Below are positions 23,191 through 35,103 of a stretch of DNA of 64,000 nt, piece after piece. Position numbers and translations under genes: made by a program. The stretch's first letter is position 1. Every line of letters begins with the position of its first letter. Source of the stretch: Pezicula radicicola (lineage: Eukaryota; Ascomycota; Leotiomycetes; Helotiales; Dermateaceae); NCBI GenBank assembly GCA_003008705.1, contig PDUO01000024.1, positions 375,120 through 439,119 on the forward strand, in the 5' to 3' direction. The notes beneath the pieces were generated by a model, which had not been told where the DNA came from, searched no databases, and worked only from the letters and a program-made list of their open reading frames with translations.

Positions 23191-24558
23191 GTGACTAAGA
23201 TACAACCCAGATACAAGAGAGAGATGACATGCAAACAAAGACAAGATATGAAGGCATATTAGGAGATTCGATGAGCATCACCCTTGGCCTGGCGGGGTAG
23301 TATTTGGAATGGCATAGGTTTAGCTCTACGCTGAGATCATGATGATGGTGAAATATTATCATTAAATATAAAGATTATTTAAACACTATAGCGATGATAA
23401 TCTATATGAATGCCTGGAGTATGCTTCTACGACGACGATGACCCCGAGTCGGAAGATTCAGGCGCAATCGGAGCCCATGTGGGACCCGCAGTAGAAGTCA
23501 AGACTGGTAAAGACTGGTAAAAACTGATGGGGCCTTAGTGGATCAAGCTTAACTGTAAAGCTTAACTTAATTAAGCCTAGAGGTGCGTGCAGTGCATTAC
23601 TAAAGGACGGATAACTTATCATACTCAGACCTATCTCCGGATACAATCGTCAATACTGCAATCTATAGCACAAGCACAGGCCAACACATGCAGGTACCAC
23701 CTCGGCAATAGCCGAGTAGCTCCTCCGCCATGTCACGTACAGGAGTGTGAACCGCCGAGATAACGCCTAGACCATGTGTACTCGTGCGCTAAGATAATGA
23801 GCCTCACGCCTCCATGTGTAATTGAAGCTTTCAACGGCCACTCTACAGTATCTATCCAGAAACTGTGTAAGCCTAGATAACCGGTACTGTCTACTGCCAA
23901 ACTGCTATTCTGCTACACAGCCAATGAATTTACGAAAAGTACACTTAAGCCATACCTACTACAGTACTAGTTATTGCCATATTAATTCATGCTGTATGCA
24001 TATATCCTACCTTGCGTGTCTGGCTTCTTCAGTTGCAGCCGTTTATTAATCCTACTCCGCAGACAAGAGGGAGTGGGGGAGGAACGCGACCCATTATTCC
24101 GGAGATCAGGGGTATACGACTAAGCTTTTGAGAGAAGACGGCTGATCTACGGATTATAAGGCGAAAGGATACCTAATCCGAAAACAGTAATTATTCAATC
24201 AAATCTCCGTTCATGATGGGTCCGAGGAATGGATCCTCAGTACAAAATAAGAATATTTAGCTCCGAAGGGTAGCAGGGCTAGTAGTATTTTCGTTTGCGA
24301 GTTTCTTGCAGGCACCATTGTCACTTGACATCCGGATAGCTCTACATCTTGGTCTTCTCGGGCTTCGGGACCTTGTGGATAGCAAGATGCGTAAATTCGT
24401 AGTCCCAGGTAGCGAGTTGTTATCAAAGACAGCTTAGGACCTTGGTGTACTAGGGGACCTGCAGAAGGACTACCACATATTATATTATGGCTTGTCCATC
24501 GTCTTTCCAGAGTCCACCGATTCCATTATCTCTTAAGGTCTACCCTTCCTTCATTTCA
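23191..24558. other. Intergenic, no gene seen
   Basis: About 1.37 kb, AT-rich at 23330-23410. Short open frames show no domain or splice support. The part just before 24559 is probably the promoter and leader of the GH71 gene; an in-frame ATG at 24487 lies in it but would put 24 extra residues before the signal peptide. Confidence 0.45.
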
Positions 24559-27500
24559 ATGAAGCTCGTCACTCTCTTAGCTATCTTGGTCGGCTGTTCA
24601 CAAGTACAAGCAAAGACAACTTCTGTCTCTTCCGAGCAAGCCTTGTCTTCGTCTCGTTATCCATCTTCGTTCATATCAGGGAAACCATCCGCAACTCCCT
24701 CGTTTGGAAATGGAACGTTTGGAAATGTAACCTTTACTCCCTCAAGCAAAATAGTATCCTCATCTCAATCACTTCCACCAATATCACCAAAGTCGTCCAC
24801 GGGTTCTGCGTTTTCAAACCCAACTTATATCACCTCTGAGAAGTCTACCTCATCGCCTCAATCACTTTCGTTAAAATCAGGGACGCCAGCTACCAGTTCC
24901 GTTGTTGCAAATGAAACGTTATCTTACACCAACCAAAGTTCCACATCATTTCAGTCACTATCCCAGGTTTCGAGAACGGCAGTAGCAGCCGCTACCACTA
25001 CAAATGGCACGTTGGCTAACGCTAACAATAATGTCACATTATCTCAATCACTTTCGTCGATATCAGGAGCACCGGCTACGAGTTCCGCTATTGCAAATAG
25101 AACATTAACTACTACCAACACAAGTGTCGCAACATCGCAATCATTATATCAGGTTTCCGGAACGCCAGCAGCGACGTCTACTGTTGCAAACGGAACGTTT
25201 GCTTATGCCCAAAAAAATACCACATCTCAATCAACATCCCAAAATACCTCTACTCACTCAACGGCACAAATTTTGGAGGCTCTCCTCCTCACAGATGCGA
25301 CAACGACAACAACAACAGACACATCAAACAACATAGTATTAAATGGAGTGGCAGTGTTTGCCCATTTTATGGTAAGTCCATACTGAACCCTGTCCACTCT
25401 TATAACTACTCTCATCTTAACTTTCATAACAGGTGGGCAATGTCCCCACATGGGGAGAAAGTGAGTGGCAAGCCGACATGGCATTAGCTCAAGCAGCTCA
25501 TATCGACGCCTTTGCGCTTAACATAGCATATGGAAATTCCTCGATTTATCAGTCAATAGCTTACGCTTTTGCCGCCGCTGAAAATATTCCTGGTGGCTTT
25601 CAGCTGTTTTTCTCTTTCGACTATACCGGTGGCACTGCCGTTCCTCCCGCCTGGCCCGAAACCGAAGTCCTGGACTTGATAAGTCAGTATTCATCATACT
25701 CCTCATACTTTCGTTATCTTGGACAACCTTTTGTATCTACCTTTGAAGGTCCTGGCAACTGGGCCGATTGGATTACAATCAAAGAAGCAACTGGATGCTT
25801 CTTTATGCCTGACTGGTCCTCTATAGCAGCCCAACCTGCTCTTGCATATGGCGTTGCAGATGGGCTTTTCAGTTGGGCAGCCTGGCCTTGGGGTGACCGT
25901 GATATGGATACATACACTGATGCTGGATACACACAGTATCTTGGTGATATGCCATATATGATGCCTGTTTCCCCATGGTTCTATACGAATTTGCCTGGCT
26001 ATGATAAAAACTGGGTATGGCGTGGCGATGACATGTGGCATGATCGATGGGCCGAAGTTATGTATTTCCAACCCACCTTTGTAGAAATTATTTCATGGAA
26101 CGACTATGGAGAATCGCACTACATTGGGCCCTTACACGAAGAACAATACGACCTTTTCACGGTCGGTAAGGCAGTGTACAATTATGCTGATGGTATGCCA
26201 CACGATGCCTGGCGCACACATTTGCCATACCTTATTGACACCTATAAGAATGGGATCGCTTCTTTCACTGAAGAAAGTGTTGTGGCCTGGTATCGCCTAA
26301 CGACAAATGAAACCGCTGGCTGCAACACGAATAATACATCGGACAATGCAGCTAGTCAGTTACAAATCGAGTTTGAACCAGGCGATATTTTGGAAGACAA
26401 TGTGTTCTATTCTGCAATTCTCACGGACTATGCGGAAGTGACAGTCACTATTGGAGGCACACTTCACCTTGGAACTTGGTCAAAGAAACCATACGCAGGT
26501 GTTGGCATGTACCATGGAAGTGTTCCCATTGGATCTTCAACAGGTACTGTGGTTGTGGAAATCTCAAGGGATGGGTCTACCATCGCCACAATGACTGGAG
26601 AGGCCATCGCCGATAGTTGTACCCAACTTGATGGCGTTCAAAGCTTTAACGCGTGGGTTGGAGCCGCATCTGGTGGTAGCATTGATAGTGTTACCCCTCC
26701 ACTTACACTTGAGCAATCAGTTTGTACTAGTGGTACAGGTGCATACAACTTCAACGGTCTCTGTGTGTTCACTTGCCAATATGGATACTGCCCAAAGTCA
26801 GCATGTGTTTGTCTTGGCTATGGCAATCAGACAGAGATACCGGATGGAGATGACCCCATTGGCTATCCCATAACGGGTGAGGATGCTTCCTATGAGGGTC
26901 TCTGCAGCTGGTCTTGCGCTCATGGATTTTGCCCACCTACTGCTTGCTCAACGGTATCTGTTCCCGAGTCTACGCCAACTGTCTCCCCATTCCTTCCACC
27001 GGCCTGTATTGTAGGTGTAAATAATGCGAACGCACCAGACGCCGGTGGTCTATGTAGTTACGCTTGTAACTTCGGGTATTGCCCTCAGATAGCATGTGAA
27101 TGCACTATCCAAGGCGCTCTGAACAAACCACCAGATGTTGTCAATGGGACAGGCTATTCAATCGCGGGTTATGATTACGCCACCTATAACGATCTCTGTA
27201 ACTTCGCCTGCAGCCGCAATTACTGCCCACCTACTTGCACTTATGACAATCCTGATACCACCAGTTCTGGGAGTGGTTCTTCGAGCGGTTCTGGAAGCGG
27301 TTCTGACCCTGGCTCCGACGTCGTTTTAGTCCCTACAGCTGTTTGGGATCCATCCTCAGGATACATCGCATCATGCCCGCCACCTTGTGTTATCGTTCTG
27401 CCCCCCTTTCCACTTAGTGCTACACAAACAGTCTCCTGGCCTACCTTAACAACAAGTCTCTTGTCGTTGTCCGGCACTGTGACGATTGTAATTACTACTA

Positions 27501-28980
27501 CAATTAGTGTTCCTGACTTCACAATTACGGCAGTGGATATTCAGCCTATCACATTTTCCGCAACTGATACGGACGCAGTTGTGATTTCTCCCGTTCAGAG
27601 CATAACTCCAAATTCCTTTACCATTTCATTACCTTCGGGCGTGGCTACGATACCACCCAGTGCTATACCTACAGACTGGCTACTAGGAGATCCAGGACCA
27701 CAAACAACTACAGCTGTTAGCACATCCACGGAAACAGTTTCGAGTGGCTTAGCGGTAGTCTGGTACACAACTTCTCATCCCGTCACGATCCAACCTCAAC
27801 CAACGTACTCGATAACGCTTTCCCGTAGTATTCCTACAATCACGTTCACTAGCGGAACGCCAAAGACCACTTGCACATCGGGTTGTGGCAACAGAGACTG
27901 CGGTATCTTTGGTTGCAAACCTGACTGTGGATTTTTCGGTTGCGATGGAGGATGTTCCATATTTGGCTGTGGTGGCGGATGTGGTCCGTTTGGTTGCATT
28001 GGCGATTGCTTCCTCGATGTTTGTGGAGGAATTGACTGTCTGAGCGGAGCATGTGGAATTCCTGCCCAAAGCGATACCCAGGATGAAGACTGTGATGATC
28101 CCATCACAGCATCAGCATGCACAATGCTTGTAAGCAGTTGGAGCACGTCGAGTATGACGGCGTACTCGACTACTACTAGGGTAAGCTCCTACAAACTTCA
28201 GTCTATACGGACTTTACTGACATATGCCAGACACACTGCGAAACCGTTGTCGATTGCACTGCGGAGGATTCGGAAGCCACAACAACAGTGACAACTGACT
28301 ATCCAGACACAGATTATGCTACTGGCTACCAAACTCTTTTCCAAAATTATGCTGCGCCAACTAACACAGCCCAATACGCTTCTCTCGCTACCGCACTTAT
28401 TAGTGAGCGCGAAGCATGGGACGCTACACGTTACGGATCTTTCTTCGCGAGCAGTACAACATCGGCATCAGCGACCGCAACAGCGACAACTATGGCTTTC
28501 TGCTACGTGGAGGCACACTCTTGCACCTCTACAGAGGCTGAAGGTTCTTGTACAAGTTTCATAGAGGCTGTTTACTACTGGTTTTTCAACGACGGAACCA
28601 CAACCTGCAACACAGCCTGGGAGGCATCAACATTTATTGGCTCTTCTGCAGATTATACAGGGGATAACACAGTGGAGGAGGATAGTGTATATCATTTCCC
28701 ACCGACGGCTATTGCCATGGGAGCGGTACCAGGTAGTGCTTCTTCTTGCTCGTTTGTACCGGATTCCGTTTCCGATACTGCTGATGCTGACGATTCTTAT
28801 TATTCTGGTATTGGCGTGGGTGGAACTGTGGGGTCCGTTACCTGCGAGGTAGGACTCTCAGATTACAGTTTTGGAGATTGTTACAAAGACAGATTAACTT
28901 GGAGCCAAGATTCTGACCAACAACAGCTGGAGCTATATCTATTGTTTAATTGTGATTGGCACCAGCCAGATGTGGAGTAG
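24559..28980 (+). CDS. Secreted modular alpha-1,3-glucanase (GH71, mutanase)
   Basis: Exons 24559-25371, 25433-28180 and 28231-28980 give 1436 residues. A signal peptide (MKLVTLLAILVGCSQVQA) is followed by about 240 Ser/Thr/Asn-rich residues built of imperfect repeats (SQSLS..SG.PATSS). The GH71 domain then starts at VFAHFMVGNVPTWG and runs through FSFDYTGG, FFMPDWSS and EIISWNDYGESHY. After a beta-rich region come four Cys modules (xLCxxxCxxxYCPxxxC), a Gly/Ser linker, a Cys/Gly-rich knot (repeated FGC) and a C-terminal domain shared with some large fungal chitinases. GH71 enzymes hydrolyse alpha-1,3-glucan of fungal walls; the Cys modules are probably carbohydrate-binding. The long repeat region ahead of the catalytic domain is unusual, since GH71 normally starts near the signal peptide. 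The ATG at 24559 was preferred for its signal peptide. Confidence 0.92.
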
Positions 28981-29640
28981 AAGCTTTGCAGTGCTTAGTA
29001 AATAGAGATGTATAATATTAATAATCTACCTACTGTCTTATACTGTACTTATAATGGATAATTGCCTATACTGATAACGCATTAGTTACCGTACTTCAGT
29101 ATCTCTAATCTATTTACTGCTAAGAGCTTTAAGATTGTCCCTTAGCTCTTACCTAAATACTTGTATTGTTTTTTTACTAGTAGTTATACTGCCTTTTCTA
29201 CTACCATGTTCTGCTAGAATGTGCCTTAGCCCAACATGGTCTAACGATTGCCCTTAATTTCAGTTTGTTTCCTGGTCCTCTTATTTGCTACTGTGCTTAA
29301 ATCTATTGCTGCCTTTGGCTTATGCAATTTATTAGCTAGAATACGCTTTCAGATCGCCCGCAGTATAAGCTCTATTGAATCGCCTTCTTAATTGACTATG
29401 GTGGAGTTTAGAGGGTAGAGAGTAGCTCAAATTTTATATTCAATTTAGTAGATTTCCACTTTGCGAATTATAAGCATCTTCACATAACTGTATTCCTATA
29501 CCAGAAACGGTCCTGAACAAAATAATTACATAAAATGTTACTTTTCGTATAAATATAAGTATGAAGATTAATCCTAAAATAAGCAAGAAAAGTACTTACT
29601 CCCGTGCAGTAAAAATATCCCGCTCCATCGCTAAACCAAC
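28981..29640. other. Intergenic between convergent genes, AT-rich
   Basis: About 660 AT-rich bases between the stop codons of the GH71 and NADH dehydrogenase genes. No gene was seen; it should hold both 3' ends. Confidence 0.5.
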
Positions 29641-31064
29641 TCACTTCCTAGCAATCTCCCTCCCATCAATCCAATTCAACAACCAATAAACTCCAATCAT
29701 GGTCTTCCGTCTCCAACTCCGACTCCACTCTAAACTCCCACTCCTCCAAGCAAGCCAAGCCCCAGCTCCCGTCCATTGCTGATCATTCCTGTCAATAACC
29801 CCATCCTCATTCCCAATATAAGCCACAAAAGCCTTATTCTTATACTTAAACTCTTTCTCTTCTTCTTCCCCTTTCAAAGACTTGGATAACCATTTCGCTT
29901 TTTGCAAAGCTACTTCAGCTGTAGTAGGTAAAGAAAGTCCATCGATATCAGCTGCGTCACCTAGCGCGAATACATTTTCATAATATTCTTGATCGTTTCC
30001 AGATTTTCCGTCGACGGGCTCTGATTTGCTGGATTTTAGGACTCGAAGACGTCTATCGGTTAGAATTCTCCTCATTCCCTTTTCGGTTTTCTTGACTTCT
30101 AGGTCGTCAACTAGCGAAGAAGCCTTATTCCCAACAGCCCAAACGCAGAGGCCAAAACCAACTTCGCCATCTTCTTTCAGATGAAGGGTATTCTTAGTGA
30201 TTTTTTCAACGTGCCTATAGACAAAAATTTGGGAGTTAGTTTACTTGGTCCGAAAGCAGGAAATTAACCTCAAGAACTTACGACTTACCTACTCATGCAA
30301 ATATTAACACCCCTCCTACTAAACCTCTCCATAGCATACTCGGATAACTTCTTTCCAAAAGCACCAAGAACCCTCTCAGCAACATCATAAACACTAATAG
30401 AAACCAAACCTTTACAATGCGGATAAATAGCAAAAAGATGATCATGAACCGTATCATCCATCTCCGCAGCAATTTCCACCCCAGTAGGGCCACCCCCAAC
30501 AATAGCAAAATGCAATATCGATTTCCGTTGTTCGTCGGTAAAGATGGGTAGAGAAGCCAATTCGAAACAATCAAGCATCCTCTCTCTTAACCTCATCGCA
30601 TCTTTAACATCTTTCATACTCATAGTATATTCATGTACACCTTCCGTCCCAAAAGTATTCGTCTCACTACCAGGACACAGAATTAGTTGATCATATTCAA
30701 CATTAAAAACATGGCCTTCCTCCCCAGTAATCATAGCGCGACATTGAATCTTCTGCTTCTCGAAATCGACTGCTGTAACCACGGCTTGGTATTTTTCAAA
30801 TATCCTGTGTTTTCGTCGTACTGGTTCTTCGGCCATACGGAAATCGTAGATTGCGCAGGCTGCGGATGCAAGGAGTGGAGTTAGGGCCATAGTTCGTGAG
30901 GGTGAAATGACGATTATGTTGTAGGTGCTTGAGGAGAGGGATTGTGCTAGTGTCCATCCTGCCCAACCGGTTCCTACAATGGCTATTGTTGGTTTGTCCG
31001 GGCGTGAAGGAACGGTGTCGGTGCCTGAGTGGCGGATTGCTGAAGCGGTATGGATGGTTGTCAT
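29641..31064 (-). CDS. Type II NAD(P)H dehydrogenase / AIF-like oxidoreductase
   Basis: Exons 31064-30289 and 30214-29641 give 449 residues; the intron (gtaagt..ctatag) is phase 2. Two dinucleotide-binding folds are visible: GTGWAG at residues 31-36 for FAD and GGGPTG later, in IVGGGPTGVEIAAEM, for NAD(P)H. The flavin-contacting GDAAD and the C-terminal SWRRKTMIGVYWLLNWIDGR match alternative NADH dehydrogenases, which pass electrons from NADH to ubiquinone without pumping protons. The last part is the membrane-associating end. At 449 residues it is shorter than most mitochondrial NDE proteins, and the first 25 residues are only weakly like a presequence, so location is uncertain. AIF-type reductases are the alternative. 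Confidence 0.9.
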
Positions 31065-32038
31065 TTTTGTTATTGTAGAGCTTATGCGTCCAATTATTAA
31101 AGGTTTTTGATCAGGTACTGACAGGCCAGTGCTCTTGTTCTGGGATGGTCTTTGTGTTGTATAAGGACGAAAAGGTGCAAAGTAAATTTGGTATTTGGAA
31201 TTTGGCTGTACACTTCAGAGACTTAATCGACAGCAGTTGATACTAAGTTTGTTCATACCGAACTTCCGTGGTTATAAAGAGGGGAAAGTGAGGGGGAATA
31301 GAAAGTATATATGAGGTACAGTACAGGACACTGTAAAGGATGGGTTACTCCCTGTTTCATACTCCACCAGATGGAGACTAGACTTACAGTTACTTAAAAA
31401 CAATAGACCTCATATCCATGTTAGCTATGATGTAGTGTCGACTCGGAGTTTTCGCGATGCTGACGGTATTGACAGTCCTTAGCGACATCAAGCGTCACGA
31501 ATGTCATCTCGGTAGTTGTTTGTAAGAACAAATAACCCCATAGAATGACCGAAGTATTGGAGAGATTGAAGTCGGTTCTAGACACTGAAAGTTGAGGATA
31601 CCGAAGGAGTAAAGTCGGTCTTGAGTCGGTGTTAATCCGAAGAATGACGTCTACGAAAGCGAGAGGACTAGATCCCCGCATAGCATCACAGGAGAGTAAG
31701 TGAAGTAAGAGACAAATTATTCTAAGTTCATAGAAAGGAGGTGTGTTCTATCTGATTAACTATTATTTAAAAGTAATCTCAAGAACAGCATTTGTAAAGG
31801 AGGATAGGTCGTGGTGACCGGCATTCAAATTAGGCACGTGATTATCGTCGCTTAATCAAACATGTTGGATTTCTCAACATCACTTCGAATTGCCTTTGCT
31901 TCCTTCTCTTCTCATAACCACATGTTATCCTCCCTTATTTCCCCCCTCTTCTTGAAATCGATCTCCAATTCATTTCCCCATCTCGACATAAATCCAAACT
32001 ACCACCTAGACCCCACCCTGCTAGCACCCATAACAATC
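31065..32038. other. Intergenic, no gene seen
   Basis: About 970 bases between divergent starts, so promoters of the NADH dehydrogenase (-) and of the small gene at 32039 (+) lie here. No other supported feature was seen. Confidence 0.45.
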
Positions 32039-32280
32039 ATGGACCCTAAACTCTCTTCTCGAACGTAATACACAAGACTAACTCATATACTACCTCCGCT
32101 ATACCCAAAATCTGCAATGGGAAACAAGTGTGAAATAGGTTTAATCAAGCCACAGGTAAAGTGGAGCGTATTACTGTTTTGGAGATGCGGTTCAAACGGT
32201 ACGCTCGGAAACGGGGTTTAAATGTTGCTGGTGATAGAAATCCTGTACACAAGGTTGGTGACTTTGTGATAGAAGATTGA
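32039..32280 (+). CDS. Possible small gene, 55 aa, basic
   Basis: Exon 1 (32039-32064) and exon 2 (32139-32280) join in phase 2 across a 74-nt intron (gtaata..aaatag), giving 55 residues. The peptide starts MDPKLSSRT and continues with a basic helix-like stretch (VERITVLEMRFKRYARKRG) before an acidic end (VIED). No family is recognised. Support comes from a good start context (aatcATGG), phase agreement and protein-like composition. Against it, the donor is weak, no clear CTAAC branch site precedes the acceptor, and the exon is short. It could also be the surviving end of a larger, decayed gene. Confidence 0.38.
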
Positions 32281-33079
32281 GGAGTCAGTTTTAAGAACAT
32301 ACTATGTAAGATTTTCATACCACATCTCTAAAAGCTATTATTCCTCACCCGAAGTCGATTTCTTCATCTCAATGATATATTACGATAACGACCCGCATAT
32401 CACTTTCGCAGCCGCTACCATCATAGCTAGAAAACCGTTTTATTCACTGAAGGGCCATGAAGAGTACACTAGAGTAGAAACAGCTTATCCATCCTATCCA
32501 GATCCCGTCTCTTCGGTGTGTTGGGATCGATCATCTGTTGAATATTCGACATGGAGAGTGTGGAAAATGTAGAAGGCAATCATTGCTGTATTCATTTTTG
32601 TTTAATTGCCGGTTTAAGGATGGATTGTGCTGTAAGGAAAGAGGGATCAGGAGCGAGGACTGGCCCAATGGGCGATAGTGGGGTTTTATATGTGTATTCC
32701 GGACAGTGTTCGATGGAGTTAGGTTAGTGGTGTTGTGTAAATCTTGAAATTTCAAAGTACCTGTCTATATAAGAATAGTTATTCCAAGTGTGTACGTTTG
32801 TCCGAAAACGAAAGATGAATACAGACACGTATATGATAATTGCTTTTGTTCTATTAGTATGTATCTATGCCACATAGCAGCTAGCTTCGCTAGTAAAATA
32901 TCAAGCGACGGCAGAGAAGAAATTCCGTACGGCTCGAAAGCAAGTTCCGAAATATTGGCTACTTCAACGCCCATGTGCTCATATAATGGCCATCCGCAGC
33001 TTTTGGGTATCAACGATAAATGATGCTGTGCAAGTATGAGCCCCTAACCCATTATGACTTTTCTGCTATGTCGTGGCTT
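32281..33079. other. Intergenic, no supported gene
   Basis: About 800 bases. Two short frames (32371-32572 on the plus strand, 33013-32765 on the minus strand) look faintly protein-like, but neither has a supported start, splice site or domain. The minus-strand one recalls the end of a GNAT acetyltransferase (PLYEHMGVEV). Confidence 0.4.
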
Positions 33080-34851
33080 TCAAATCGTGAAATCAAACTC
33101 CTTGAACGCCGCCTTGAACCCTTCAGCTTCTTTCTTCTCTTCCTCGTCTGACTGCGCGCAATCTCGCCACTGAAGTCGACTCTCAAGACCCAGCAGCTTA
33201 GCGAGGACAACGCGACCGAATTGCAAATAAAATCGACGGTTGCTATCAATAGGCATTGTCAAGCACTTGGTGCTTCCTTCGGGCTGTTCATCGCTCGGAG
33301 GAGTCCAGAGCCAAACCCGGAAGAAATCGCCCTCGCCTTGGCCAATTCCAGGATCTCGTGCCTCAAACTCAGGATACTGCCTATTCTCCGCTTCGACCTT
33401 GAAAGCCATCTCCACCAAACCCTTTCTGATGTCATTTCCTGACATGGGAATAAATTGCCAGTGCGTGTGAACACCATCTCCCTGGCTTATTTCATATGTG
33501 ACAGCGCCCAATTTGTTTGAGCTTTGCTTGGCGACCATTGTTTGCAACGCTTCCCGAAACTTGGTCATCTCTGCCAGAGTCTTTTCTCTTTCATCTGGAG
33601 CCATTGTGGCAATCGTTGGTAAATGAGTAAATGGGATTATGAGCGCATGTGCTTGGTTGTTTATGCCTAGTGATGAATAAGTTGTTGGCGTAGTTAAGGG
33701 TCCCTTGGCCATAGTAAGATAAGAATCTTCGCCTATCGACGAAATAAGATGCTGCCCAATATTAGGATTCGACAGACAGAAAAAACAATCCTCAGGTCCT
33801 GGGGGAGGTCGGTAGCGGTCGCCACCCTTGCGACGCTTGTCCCGATGACCATTGTGCTGGTTACCAGCAAAGCGCGAATAGGGTTCGCTTTCGAGTGCTG
33901 GGCGCTTTCTGGTAGATATGAATGGAGAGGCGGTGCTTCCTACGGGTATTGGTGCTGTAAGATCTGGAGATTGTGGGAGACTAAAAGCATATATAGCCTT
34001 TTCTTTGCCAGTATTTCCGAAACGAGCTATGGAGATAAAGCGGGTGATAGGGCGGACGTCAGGGGAATCCTGGCTCGGTTGGTGGAAAAATGGCTCCCTC
34101 TCAAAGTAGAAATCGGATACTGAAAAGTGGTAGCGAGGCTTGAGCGCAGAGCAGAGTTCAGCTATATGCTCATGACTCTTTGGTTCCGTTGCGGTCTCTG
34201 CGATGACCTTTGCGGAGCCTTTGCGAACCCCCGCTGGCCATAGTGTTGTGATCAGAATATCCGCCGTGTTCGCACCTCGAAGAGATTTTGCATCCCCAGT
34301 AGTATGGAAAGGTAGAGTTTGCTCCTTAGATAAGCCTACAATCGCCTCGTCCAGTTGGCCCCCTAGAGTCACGATCTTGACACCGTCCGAAGTCTTGGTG
34401 GTGCTTCGCTTTCCAAGGAAGTATAGATTAGGACAGACCTGGTACATGTTAGCAATTAATCGGTAGAGGCGAACGTAGCATGCTGAGTCTCATGCGCAAA
34501 GAGGTAACTAACATCTTCATCTTTTGAGAGCTTATCAATAACGCTCTGCGGCAGAGCTCTTGTGCCAACGGTAAAGTATGTAGTAAGTGGTACGGCGATC
34601 TTCTCTGCAAGCAAGTCGGTCACCTCCTCTTCATCTGCAAATAGATTTCCTGCAATAATGGCAAAGTTGAAGTTCTGCTTGGCTTGCAGTGTGGCGAGTT
34701 TGCTGAATAAAGTTTTTAGTTGGCCATTAACATCGCCGACAACGACACTAAAGGTGTTGCTGTTAGCTGCGCTCAAGAGGGGGGATTGAAGCTCGCAATG
34801 TAGCACAGGTGTAGACTGAAGAGGTATCTTTACTTACACTTTTGACGCCAT
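33080..34851 (-). CDS. DRN1: Lariat-debranching-associated protein DRN1/CWF19L1 (CwfJ family)
   Basis: Exons 34851-34838 (14 nt), 34759-34513 and 34438-33080 sum to 1620 nt and 539 residues. The tiny first exon holds only MASK plus two bases. The second intron (gttagt..accag, branch ttgctaac) joins SKDED to VCPNLYFLGKRS exactly as in the family. The N-terminal part resembles the metallophosphatase domain of the Dbr1 debranching enzyme (VVVGDVNGQL) without its full catalytic set. The C-terminal part has both CwfJ domains: EDCFFCLSNP, then HALIIPFTHLP, and EISQGDGVHTHWQ, a HIT-like fold. The protein binds Dbr1 and the late spliceosome and helps turn over intron lariats in the nucleus. It is transcribed divergently from UTP20, with 252 bases between start codons. 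Confidence 0.93.
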
Positions 34852-35103
34852 GATTATCGCAATATGCTAATTGTAAGATGCTATGGTATGTATTGCTAGG
34901 GATAGTGCAATTGCATTGTTGTATTGTGGTTGTGGTTGTGGTTGTGGTTGTAAGGTTGTTGATCATTGACGAGGTTGACGAGATGGCGACGCGATTTTCT
35001 TATCCTGCCTCGCTCAGCCTTGCGTTAGCGTCACGCTAGTCCTAATACAACTATTCTGCCAATACACCGCCTGAATTCACTTTCAAATTTTTGAAGGAAG
35101 AGA
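34852..35103. promoter_or_regulatory. Bidirectional promoter of DRN1 and UTP20
   Basis: Only 252 bases separate the start codons of two divergent RNA-processing genes, so the promoters must overlap or be shared. The region includes a hexanucleotide microsatellite (34924-34951). No clear TATA box was seen, as is usual for housekeeping genes. Confidence 0.6.
34924..34951. repeat. (TTGTGG)n microsatellite
   Basis: Four perfect copies of TTGTGG plus a partial fifth. On the other strand this reads CCACAA. It lies in the shared DRN1/UTP20 promoter region, close to the DRN1 start, and probably falls in its 5' leader. Confidence 0.9.

Noticed and set aside
24487..24558. Longer N-terminus for the GH71 enzyme
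   Set aside because: Starting at 24487 would bury the signal peptide behind 24 polar and Pro-rich residues; the ATG at 24559 gives a standard secretion signal.
32371..32572. 66-codon plus-strand frame after the candidate small gene
   Set aside because: It has an ATG but no domain, and the composition is not convincingly protein-like. It could not be joined in phase to the gene upstream.
32765..33013. Minus-strand frame resembling the end of a GNAT acetyltransferase
   Set aside because: Only one short motif (PLYEHMGVEV) is suggestive. There is no ATG, no acetyl-CoA motif upstream and no splice support.
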